18,046 nucleotides of DNA from Phoronis ovalis (Eukaryota; Phoronida; Phoronidae). The stretch covers positions 1 through 18,046 of the forward strand of contig JAOXYB010018983.1 of assembly GCA_028565635.1 (NCBI GenBank), in the 5' to 3' direction. The position numbers were made by a program, and so were the translations under genes. Each line of letters starts with the position of its first letter. The first letter of the stretch is position 1. Under the pieces are notes generated by a model, which was not told where the DNA came from, ran no database searches, and saw nothing but the letters and a program-made list of their open reading frames with translations. Positions 8,839 through 17,722 of the stretch are shown here, one piece after another.

Positions 8839-9150
8839 GGTTTTGCCTGTATGATTTTTGCTTTAAATTTCACCATTTCATTTTAAGCAGAATTTTAGCC
8901 TTTATATGCATCAAACTATTTGAAAGAGAATTGATTTCATATTCCACTGTATTGATGTTATTCATATTTTACATCCCAATATTGATGATAATAGTTTTAT
9001 ATTTAGCTGTTTGCTGTTGCACCAAACCTACTTATGATAACATTGTTACCTACGTACGTAGCAATAAGCAGGTGATTTTCAGACTGATATACATGGTGAC
9101 TCAAAACGAATGCAATGCTTTCAATCAAACTTATCTGCATTTTACTAGCA
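8839..9150. repeat. Duplicated block, right flank of the LRR-Ig gene (B')
   Basis: Collinear with about 4470-4760. Matches include GGTTTTGCCTG versus GGTTTTGTCTG, GCAGAATTTTA, TTTGAAAGAG, a TTACCTA followed by TAC and CAATAA, and AATGCTTTCAA followed by TTATCTGC. An additional partial echo of its beginning (AGAATTTTAATGG ... TATGAAAGAG) lies just before it at 8798-8834. The 125-codon open frame across it is not supported as a gene. Confidence 0.65.
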
Positions 9151-10016
9151 CAATAAATAAGATAGTTTTACGTCCACTCCTAGTGCTTTCGCTATTTCTA
9201 TAGAACGATGCAAGTCATTTCTTTGAAATTTGGAGGCACAATGAACAACAAACTATAGTTTTATTCTATATGTTTTCATAGATTCTGCTGAAAATGGTTG
9301 TCACAGCAACTGTTTTTCATTAATAAAATGTGATAAAGTATAATTCTTACAATGGTAAATAAGAAGTAAAGACAGTAAGTGTCACATCACCCAGTGACGC
9401 TTTGTTTCAAAGACAAGGAAAGGTCAACAGATTCTATGACCCAGCTGGTAATTAACTGAGAATGTTAACATCCCCAGTTAATTAACATCCACCTACCAAA
9501 ATACTTCGTATTTATTTATCTATGCAATATAAAATGTACTGTTTTATTTAATTATTTTAACACATGTACTATACATCATTTGTGTACTTTATATTAGTTT
9601 GAACCATTTCTATATCACTGCTTTACCAAACAAAAACAAAATAACATCATTGTGTTAAGATTGTGTCATGTGATAAACAAACAAGGTTACTAAAAATTAT
9701 TATTTTGTGCTAGATATCTTCCTTCTGATGTTTCTGGTAAAATCCTAAATATTGTTAGTTTTGTAGAGCAATTATCATATGACTGCATCATTTTTTTAAT
9801 CATTCTGACATTTTGCTCATCAAGATGTTTTTCTCTTTTTTTACAATAAAATGGTCAAGAATCAAAATAAAAACTCATGTACATTGTCATGACTTAACAA
9901 AGATTTTTAAAAATTATTTCCCAATAATTCATGACGGTTTAATTTTAAATAATTAAACATTCTCACTTTTCACACCTCTATTACAAAGGACATAATTACA
10001 TGCCGTAACCATGCCA
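9151..10016. other. AT-rich spacer, nothing recognised
   Basis: No coding region, RNA gene or clear repeat was recognised. Similarity to 4760-5140 may continue weakly from the B/B' pair but is too poor to claim. Short palindromic TTAATTAA-type strings near 9450-9490 are ordinary in sequence of this composition. Confidence 0.4.
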
Positions 10017-10038
10017 TTTGCGTGCACTTGGTGGAGCC
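10017..10038 (+). repeat. ACTTGGTGGAGCC box, copy 1
   Basis: A 22-base box with the core ACTTGGTGGAGCC, preceded by TTTGCGTGC. Related boxes occur at 11560-11581 on the same strand and at 12513-12534 on the opposite strand. All lie at the edges of the inverted-repeat cluster, which suggests element termini or a conserved subterminal motif. Confidence 0.6.
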
Positions 10039-10104
10039 ACCAGTGATGTACCTAAACCTTCTTAATGCCTAATTAATTTTTTAGTATATATGAAAAAGAA
10101 ATAA

Positions 10105-10148
10105 AATTATTAGAGGGGGGCGATTAATAGAGATGGGGCGATTATTAA
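10105..10148 (+). repeat. GGGGCGATTATTAGAG-type units, left group
   Basis: Tandem-like units related to GGGGCGATTATTAGAG (here GGGGGGCGATTAATAGAG followed by GGGGCGATTATTAAC). Similar units recur in the same orientation at about 10432-10450, 10960-10975 and 10994-11012, on both sides of the inverted-repeat element. They appear to be the host repeat into which that element inserted, or the subterminal part of a larger element. Confidence 0.6.
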
Positions 10149-10451
10149 CTTCTATATACTCCTGGCACGAATATTTAAGATTTTTTAATTCTGTTGTTTG
10201 CCATACATAAGGCAGTTTATCAAACAAAACTCATATTATTGGACATGTCTGATGATCCGAAGTTTGTTTTGCGAGCCAAAGCACTTATTAAAGATAATTT
10301 GGGGGAATATTACTAATAAATACACATCAACCAAAAAAGAGCTAATCAACTACACATAATAATGAATTAAAATGTGATTATCTCATATTAATTCAAATGG
10401 GTGTTCAACTGAAATGGCCGCCCAGGGGTGACTATTAGAGAGGGGGTGATT

Positions 10452-10965
10452 CCCGGGGGGGTTTCACTTGAAAAAAAGTCGGGTACCCATGCTCGTCCGT
10501 AGGGTGCAAAATAAGCCCCTAAATGGGAAATGGAGGATCAAAATGCCACCCCTAACCGGAGGATTTTGCTCAAAGGTACCCCCTAAACCAGAGGATTTTG
10601 CTCAAAAGGTACCCCTAAACGGGAAGCTTTCTCCGAAAAATTAATAACCAAAAAAAAAATAACGTTAAAACAAAACAGTACACTAAATTTAAAAAAAAAT
10701 GCAAAATGGTCACCAAAAGGCAATACTCTCTGCTCGCAGAACTAACAAAAGGAACCCCTAAACGGGAGGTGTAGGTGAAACACTAACCCCTAAACGGGAA
10801 TTTACATTTACCAAAAACATCCCTAAATGTGGTTTTCCGCCAAAATCGACCCCTAAACGGGGTTCCCGGGAACCCCGTCGAACGTCAAAAAAGGTACCCC
10901 TTTTCCCCGTTTTTTTGGACAAGCATGTGTACCCGACTTTTTTTTCAAGTGAGCCCCCCAGGGGG
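10452..10965. mobile_element. Non-autonomous inverted-repeat element 1 (MITE-like, about 514 bp)
   Basis: The left end (10452-10498) and right end (10917-10965) are inverted copies of about 47 bases with few mismatches; both contain TCACTTGAAAAAAA, then GTCGGGTAC and CATGCT. The interior has no coding capacity but holds eight copies of a motif close to ACCCCTAAACGGGA, at about 10516, 10548, 10579, 10611, 10755, 10787, 10820 and 10849. GGGGGYGATT occurs on both sides and might be a target duplication, but the same string is part of the surrounding repeat. Confidence 0.75.
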
Positions 10966-10993
10966 GCGATTATTGATTTATTTTAGTCACCAG

Positions 10994-11022
10994 AGGAGGC
11001 GATTATTAGAGAAAATACGGTA
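10994..11022 (+). repeat. GGCGATTATTAGAGAAAATACGGTA end-like unit
   Basis: A GGAGGCGATTATTAGAG unit followed by AAAATACGGTA. Read in reverse it begins TACCGTATTTTCTC, the sort of string that ends many invertebrate DNA-transposon remnants. No matching left end was found, so this is a probable terminus of a broken element rather than a defined one. Confidence 0.4.
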
Positions 11023-11559
11023 TCTACCAGCTAAAATTTGAGAATTTTTTCACACTTTAGACTGTGTAGCTTTAGAAAGTCAGATTTGTTCTCCCTTGCC
11101 AGGTGGATGATCTACTTCAAGTTTGCCAGCCAGACTAGTCTGGGGAATTAGAGATATTATGAGGAACAGACTCAGTGGGTGCTTCTGCTGCATTAATAAC
11201 GAACATTTTTTTTGCTGCTGATGTATATCTTTAGACATTCAAATTACTCTTCAAAATAAATACCTTACAGTAAGTGAAAAAAGAGTCCATGCATAGTATT
11301 AATTAATTTATCCTAAATCCTAATTTTGATCAAATACAACTTCTGCTCTGAACAGTTTTTGGCCTGAATCAAATTGTGTTTTGTTAAGTAAAAGGAAAGA
11401 CACCATTTAGTGTAAATAGCAGAATTTAAAAAAAATTGCTTAAGCTGTGTCCCAGTTTTACCAATGCTATGTAACATGCCAGAGATTTTTTAGTGTCGAC
11501 CGGTACATGTGGCTATATGATATGGAAATGAAAACAATTTCTTATGTCATGATTTTTTA
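11023..11559. other. Spacer between the two inverted-repeat elements, nothing recognised
   Basis: AT-rich sequence without an open frame of note, a recognisable RNA gene, or matches to the neighbouring elements apart from the box at its right edge. Confidence 0.4.
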
Positions 11560-12534
11560 TTTGCATGTACTTGGAAGAGCCAGCATGGGTGACAGTTAGA
11601 AAAGTTAGGTACTTTTGTGCATTACAAAAAATAGGGTGAAAGCTAGGGTATATTTTCAGGAGTTAGGCCAGGCACCCATGACAAAGTATAAGGAATAAAA
11701 TTGGAAAAGGGTATAGAATTGCTCAAAGATCACACAAAAACAATAGGTTGATCCCTAAAATAATAAAGGGTGTGTTTTTCTACCTGCAGATTCCCAAAAT
11801 GAAATTGCTAGGATATAGCTTTCAAATGTCTGTTTGTTTCGAATAAAAAGATGCTCAGATAAAAAGGGTATGCATTTCAAGCTCATTAAATAAGGTCCCA
11901 AAAACCCAGGGGGCACTGTCATTCAAAGTCATATGTGCTGCCCAATAGGCCCCCTTTTTTCAGCTCCTGCATTTACCACAGGGTGTTTTTCACATTTCTC
12001 AAAGCCTTATTTACCTCAGGGTGTACTTTTCTTGTTGGATATTTACCACAGGGTATACTTTTCAAAAAATATGCATTTACCCCAGGGTGTTTTTCTTGGA
12101 AAACGCATTTACGACAAGCATGAAAAATTAAGGTCCGTAAATTGTCACATATTTATTTGCCTCAGGGTACTTAATTTACAAGTGAGGTGTCTATTTCCGA
12201 AGAGTTATTTACAACGGCCGGTATACTTTCATATTTTTTTCATTTACGACATGGTATATTTTTGGTGACTTTTTTTACAAGGTCAGGGTTTTACCCTGGG
12301 CCGCACACCCCTACCTACACTTTGTCAAGTACCCCCTAGGCCTAAAAGGGGCTATTTTTTACCTTTCATAAGGCACATGGGTACCCAACTATTCTCACTG
12401 TCACCCCTCAGGATGTTCCCAATGTGCTGATTTTCTGAATGGCATCATTCCTCTTTGTTCAATCGCAAAATACCCATGCTGGTAACATTATTGTTTATGT
12501 GGCGATTATGACGGCTCCACCAAGTGTGTGCAAG
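11560..12534. mobile_element. Non-autonomous inverted-repeat element 2 (core 11587-12406)
   Basis: The core ends are inverted: GGGTGACAGTTAGAA from 11587 pairs with the reverse of 12406 backwards (GGGTGACAGTGAGAA), and similarity runs about 100 bases inward to TGACAAAGTATA (11679-11690) against its partner near 12315-12327. The ACTTGGTGGAGCC box flanks the core in inverted orientation (11560-11581 and 12513-12534), suggesting the true element is larger, with about 100 extra bases on the right. The interior carries eight copies of a motif near ATTTACCNCAGGGTGTACTT. No transposase is present. Confidence 0.7.
11971..12262 (+). repeat. Internal motif array of element 2
   Basis: Degenerate copies of ATTTACCNCAGGGTGTACTT begin at about 11971, 12009, 12041, 12075, 12107, 12154, 12207 and 12242, mostly 32-38 bases apart. 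The first four are well conserved and the later ones drift. The open frames across this stretch arise from the repeat and are not genes. Confidence 0.8.
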
Positions 12535-12849
12535 TATTCTATTGCATTGGTGTTTAGCAATGTCTTCTGATAAACAACACCCTATATAACCAGCATTTTG
12601 CTGGCAGCTAGCCACATCCAGGCATGTTTTAAAATTCAAAACACTGATAAAAACGATGTAATCGTTGATTGTGAATTCAGGCCATTGTCAGCAGATTTTG
12701 TTTGTTCCATTCTCAAGCTGATGAGGAAGTGGCCAGGTATGAAGATATCACATGACATCATTTTCAGCTGTACAAGGTTAGAAGCCCACAGCTGATCAGT
12801 ATAGCATAATAAACAATAAAAGATGCACTAAACACTTGTCAAAAGAATT
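12535..12849. other. Spacer between element 2 and the cyclin I 3' end
   Basis: Two overlapping short open frames (12445-12639 on the - strand, 12598-12795 on the + strand) lie here, but neither shows a recognisable domain, a start context or splice support. No other feature was seen. Confidence 0.4.
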
Positions 12850-15076
12850 TAATTTTAAATGGTGCTCATTTTATTGTCATCCATATACTACATACATTTC
12901 AAAAGTACTATATACAATGAAACTGGCATTTGATTAGATCACCTAACAGCCTGCTAAACCTTCAATATTTTTAAAAACTTCAAACACAAGACATAGCATG
13001 GTACACAACACAAGCAAAACCTTAAAAGTATTGGAGAATTTGCCAAAACGCCTCCTCCACAAATTAAATTTTCCAGATAATGGTTAGTGAAAGCCATACT
13101 TGTGATAAAGCAAGTTTTTTACTATGAGAAATATTCAACTCTAATAAAACGTTTGTACATTTTGATGCGCTTTAGCGACCTTATTTGTTTATACATAACA
13201 TTGATGCGTTCTGAGCGACCATGACATCTTGAGCGTTCCGACAGTAATATTAGTAGTACTGCAGCAGGCAGTTGGCTGTGTTAGTTGAAACTTTCACACT
13301 CACATTAGCTACCATACTAGAAAGCTGATTTGAGGAATTGGAGGTTTGCATTCTACGAAGTGCTTTTCAAATATATCATAACAACATCCAATCAACATGG
13401 TAGCACTGCATACGTCAGTCTGTACAGATCAGATACATTTGCTGTACTGGCACATAGGGACACATATAAAAGTTAATTATGTACATTAAATTACATCAAA
13501 GTACATCATATGATACAAGTACACACTTCAATGTAACTGATTACCAATAAATTAATAACTACGCCTACAACCAAGTAGCTGATGAAAAAGAAATGCAACA
13601 CCAATGAGGTCAAAATCTTTGGTAAAACACAGCTTTTACTGGATCTACACTCTGACTAAACCTGAATTTGTAAATTAACACAGTTAATGAAAGTTAGAGC
13701 AATGCCTACCATAAGTAATAAATGAAATATTTTACTGCAGGCATTTTTTCTAATTTTTTTTGCCTCCCTGAGCCAAAGTTGATGATATGATAGATAACCT
13801 AAATAACAGTATGTACAACAATGAAATCTCAATTGGGCTCTTGAGAGGATTTTTACATATTTACAACTTTCAACATATAATAAATACTACTCTAATAATT
13901 AAGGTTTTTGTTCGAAGTCATTTTTATTTTTATTAAGCTTACTTCACCAAACTCTTGAACTAACAACTATACCCACGTTACAGCAGGAAGTTGGGAGATA
14001 TGGTGAATTAAATTGCAGCTACTCTGCTCTTTGAAGCACCTTGCATATCCACTCCTGTTCATAACTGGAAAGAACCCACCGTGAACAAAATGTCAAACGT
14101 AAAATAACAAATGGTATCCTTCCACTTAACAACAGGATACACCCAGCCATATATGCACCACAACCCGTTTTACATCTTTTTCTTTTTAGATATTTTAGTT
14201 ATGCATACAGGACGTAAGCACCAATGAAAACTACGTGTTAAATTTCCAGAAATCTAAGGTAATAGCCCTTTTCATTAATAACAAATCATAAAAATATTGG
14301 AAAGTTTAGAACACTCCTCTTCCACTGCATTGCGATGCTGTTATTTTCTCACAGTACAGACGTTACAGTTGTACATAGGACTGTAGTATAATACATATAA
14401 TACATGTTTGAAAAGGTGTGAAGAAAACAATTTAGTGAAAACTACTACAGTTCTAGGTACAACTGTGCAGCCTAGCGGGGAAAAAAACTACACATTCTAA
14501 TACGGTTAAATAAGCAGATAAAATAAAATGCAATACACATTTCATACCTAGTCCTCAGTGAAATTTACTTAGGGTAAAAACACTACCAGAGTGTAGCACC
14601 TTGGACAAAAGACAAAATGTAAGTGCATAAAATACAGACTAGGCTAATATATATACCATGTTAATTAAGCTATCTTTACAGTTAAATATCAAAATATACA
14701 GCTTATAAAACTGATTAACATAAAACAATGAATATTTTTATTAGTAAAATGCACTTGAAATTGTTTTCTGTCAACTGATTCCTTTAAACAGTTTTGTCCA
14801 TGGCAAGTGTACATTCTCTTCACACTGATTCGGTAAAGTCATTACAGTACCATGTGTATTAATAACTCGTGCAACACAACACAAATTAAAATTTTCCACA
14901 ATTCTTCCTATTTATAATCATTGCAACCTAACTGTTCCAAATGTTTTTTTGGAAAATGAAAATGAAAAACGATTAAAAACTATTAAACAATTGACTTCAT
15001 ATATTAACTAAATTTACCTAAAAACTTTTCATTTTCGAAAATAAAGAAACATTGGAAGGATTAGAATTTCACATGA
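12850..15076 (-). other. Probable long 3' UTR of the cyclin I gene
   Basis: From the cyclin I stop codon to the candidate polyadenylation signal at 12870-12875 there is no coding potential on either strand. On the - strand, TGTAAATA (13858-13865) and TGTATATA (12909-12916) match the Pumilio-binding consensus TGTANATA, which would fit a regulated 3' UTR. That the whole 2.2 kb is transcribed is an inference; the transcript may end earlier. Confidence 0.4.
12870..12875 (-). terminator. Candidate polyadenylation signal of the cyclin I gene
   Basis: TTTATT on the + strand reads AATAAA on the - strand, about 2.2 kb past the stop codon. Other hexamers of the same kind occur closer to the stop, so the choice is uncertain; it marks the farthest plausible end before the repeat cluster. 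Confidence 0.25.
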
Positions 15077-15364
15077 TTAATTAGCCGTGACACTTTGTAA
15101 CGGGGAAAGGTCTTCCGAATCTTGATGCACTTCACCAGCACATGATAGGATCACGCTGACGTCCAGAGTAACATCCTCATTATAAAGACGCTGTAAGTTA
15201 TATGTATCATCTTCTCCTTCATCATCATCGGACAATTGCTCCATCTTACGTTTTCCTGATTTGACAGTACTGATGGGTTGGTAAGAACCACGGAAAAACA
15301 GACGGCAAGATGCAAGGTGGCGGGAAATTATCTCCCGACAGCAAATCAATTGTTTATTCTCTAC
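15077..15364 (-). CDS. CCNI: CCNI last exon and C-terminal tail
   Basis: Ninety-five codons plus stop after acceptor TTTCAG. It begins [19 protein letters not shown], ending the cyclin core, and then has a short linker, a basic KSGKRK, the acidic SDDDEGEDD, the QRLYNED signature and a Ser/Asp-rich end. The acidic Ser/Asp/Glu-rich tail could act as a PEST-type degradation signal; that is an inference from composition. Confidence 0.92.
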   Translation of the reverse strand, partial: VENKQLICCREIISRHLASCRLFFRGSYQPISTVKSGKRKMEQLSDDDEGEDDTYNLQRLYNEDVTLDVSVILSCAGEVHQDSEDLSPLQSVTAN

Positions 15365-17722
15365 CTGAAATTCAAATTATGCTTATTTAATTCAGTGGAG
15401 TGGAAGCAGCTGGCTACATATATTTTTGTACAATTCCTAACTCAGCAACATAATGAATTGACAACTTGTACAAATGACACTGTGTTTTTAAATTTAAGCA
15501 GTAATAACTATTTACAAAACATGATCTTGCAAGGACTATAGCTTTCATGGGAAGCCAATAAATATTTTGTTCTCTTTAGAAACTCTGCAGACTATTTGCA
15601 TGCACCTGGTGTAACCATTGATCACAAATGTTTCCAGCATACAGCATTTTGTGAGTGATTGACCTTGTTTTCCCCAGTGTCGCTCCTACAATCCATTCAC
15701 AAATTGCTTGGGAATATTTGGGTACACCAACAGTGCAACTAAGTGCATGCCAGTAGTCGATCGAGCTATATTTGAGCTATTCATGGAGATCATTCAAAAA
15801 TTCTTACCAGAGTCAACCGTTGCATATTGATAGTATATTGTAACCAATCAGGTTTAAACAACTCCAATTCGAGACTAACGAGTGACAGAGCAAGTAGCGA
15901 TGGAGGATATGCTGCAAGATGATGATATCCAAGACATAATTCTAGCTTCTGTGTCATTACAGACAGCTGACGTGACACCGTCATGTGTGGAAACTGATCT
16001 AACAGGTGAGGACAGGTAGATAACAACAAAGCGTGGAACTACAAGAAAGAGCAAACAATATTCAAATATTCGCTTACTCGTGTGTGTGTAAACTGTCCTG
16101 CAATATTCCTCTTAAGGACGATCAATAACTAATTTGGGCTATTTCTCAAACAAAAGGGCTTTCTTTTAGGTCAGCTTTTATATCCCAAAATATTAATCTG
16201 ATGAAAAGCAAAGTTTGCTGTTGATTTCTTCCTATTAGTAATTTCAGAACCATCATTCTTAATATGATAATTATTGTACTTCACAGGTTCCACAGATTAA
16301 AATAACAATAAACAGTGGGCTTTTAAACTAAGCTGGCATTAAATTTGACAATTTCAGTTAAATAGCTACATTAAATCCTATGCAAGAAATTACTCTTTTG
16401 ATAATGTGCTAGCAGCATAGTACAGATCTCTATAAAAATAACTTTTGATACACACTAGTTTAAGGCACTGAAAAAGCTGCCATTCGTCTTGTTTAGTGGA
16501 AAACACTGCAGACAGCAAGTTAAAACCATAAAAGGCCACTTACAATGTGGAGAAATTCCAGCGCTGTCACATGTCTGAGGGTCCACTGAAGCTTATCCAG
16601 AATAATTCGTTCCATTCTCAGGATTTCTGCCACAGTGCATCCACAGTCTGAATCATCTACCAAATCATTTATACCAGGAATTACCTATAAATAATATAAA
16701 TCAACTAGATATTAGCTTTCCTGCATCCACAGGAGACATCAATCTATACATAATTACCAAGATTTTCCATAACTGTGCCTTACAGATAATTACACACAAA
16801 TGCTTATCTTGAATGAATTAAGGAGTTATTCCTTATACTTTAATAGCAATTGTAAGAAATTAAGGAATTTTTTTTAATGTCCTTTTTGATGTCTTTTTAT
16901 GGAAAATTCCCAAAATATTCAGGAAGTTAGGAATTTGATAATAAATATGAGCATGTAAAATAATCAATCTGTTATTTAAATAACCAGTACATATTTTAGC
17001 CAACATAATATATAATTGGATACAGTTCCCTGAACTGGTTATGCAAACAGTCTGGATATAATGCCATGTATAATTAAATTTCTTGAACTTAATTTTATGC
17101 TTTTGCATAGACAGTATGTATACATACTTCGTCCTCCTCCAGGGTCTTTGCAGCCAGATAGAAGCATGATACAGCTATCACTCGTAGATACTTGGGACGG
17201 GCCTGTAAGTCAAACAATATAAATGTTAAATACTAGTCTCTCCACAGACTCTATATCTTATAAAAGTCCCTGTATATAAACTTAAAATTTGGTGAAATGC
17301 ATTCATCAAACCTGACCCAGAATATTTTCTTCTTGAAGTAGTGCTATGCAGAAATAGCTAAAGATTTAACTGTTTACCATAATAAAGTGAAACTAATCAT
17401 ATCAGGCTATAGGTATATTCCACGATTTTTGCCTTTAGTTATGTGGTAGTCTTTCTAGAACATATTAATTGGCTTATGACAAAAAGGTCATCTCTTAGTA
17501 GACATTGCCTTACTTTTCAACTTAATTTCTTTGATTGTACCACATGCTGGGGCAGATTAATAAACAGACATTATAGTAAAAAGCTACCTTCACAATTTGA
17601 AGAAAACGATCAAGAATACCAACACTCAGAGCAAATGTTTCTGGATAAAACTGAAATTTTTTATTCAGCTGTGCAATCCATTGTACAATTTCATCTCTTT
17701 GAAGTGGAATTATTGTGTTTTC
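15077..17722 (-). CDS. CCNI: Cyclin I, last five coding exons (5' end missing)
   Basis: In transcript order the exons are 17722-17588, 17202-17128, 16684-16544, 16038-15808 and 15364-15077, all phase 0, giving 289 residues and a stop. The frame carries the cyclin box: RDEIVQW with [16 protein letters not shown]; then [23 protein letters not shown]; then [21 protein letters not shown] and ALEFLHI; then the second fold with [19 protein letters not shown]; then [11 protein letters not shown]. The tail has [16 protein letters not shown] and QRLYNED, a signature shared with vertebrate cyclin I and not with cyclin G. Cyclin I is an atypical cyclin, reported in vertebrates as a CDK5 activator in post-mitotic cells. 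Visible length plus a missing N-terminus of about 40 residues is shorter than the roughly 377 residues of the human protein, mainly because the linker before KRK is short. Confidence 0.93.
15808..16038 (-). CDS. CCNI: CCNI exon: second cyclin fold
   Basis: Seventy-seven codons from acceptor CTTGTAG to donor GTAAGA. The exon starts [16 protein letters not shown] and includes [20 protein letters not shown]. The frame across the preceding exon is continuous, and the first residues continue the FLHI-FHA string typical of cyclin I and G. Confidence 0.9.
16544..16684 (-). CDS. CCNI: CCNI exon: end of first cyclin fold
   Basis: Forty-seven codons between acceptor ATTTATAG and donor GTAAGT. Contains [20 protein letters not shown], then [15 protein letters not shown]. 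The CGC followed by [13 protein letters not shown] closely follows vertebrate cyclin I. Confidence 0.9.
17128..17202 (-). CDS. CCNI: CCNI exon: cyclin-box core helix
   Basis: Twenty-five codons between an acceptor ACTTACAG and a donor GTATGT. The exon encodes [18 protein letters not shown] and then KTLEEDE, the central helix that in cyclins carries the Leu-Ala-Ala-Lys-x-x-Glu-Glu motif contacting the kinase. Lys and Glu of that motif are kept. It is too short to appear as a free-standing open frame. Confidence 0.9.
17588..17722 (-). CDS. CCNI: CCNI exon: start of the cyclin box
   Basis: The acceptor TTTTGTAG precedes 17722 and the donor GTAGCT follows 17588 (reading on the - strand). Forty-five codons encode the first cyclin-box helices: [12 protein letters not shown], a hydrophobic [14 protein letters not shown] and LDRFLQIVK. 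The overlapping + strand open frame at 17443-17778 is its shadow. Confidence 0.9.

Noticed and set aside
8826-9203. 125-codon open frame with hydrophobic stretches on the + strand
   Set aside because: It covers duplicated segment B', whose other copy (4610-4801) does not keep the same frame or residues; the hydrophobicity follows from AT-rich composition.
10829-11041. 70-codon open frame
   Set aside because: It spans the right half and inverted end of element 1 and its flank; no protein feature is seen.
11933-12268. 111-codon open frame on the + strand
   Set aside because: It runs through the internal motif array of element 2 and has a repeat-driven composition.
12598-12795. 65-codon open frame with plausible composition
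   Set aside because: No start context, no domain and no continuation across splice sites; it lies just outside element 2.
15278-15541. 87-codon open frame on the + strand
   Set aside because: It is antisense to the last cyclin I exon and extends into the intron.
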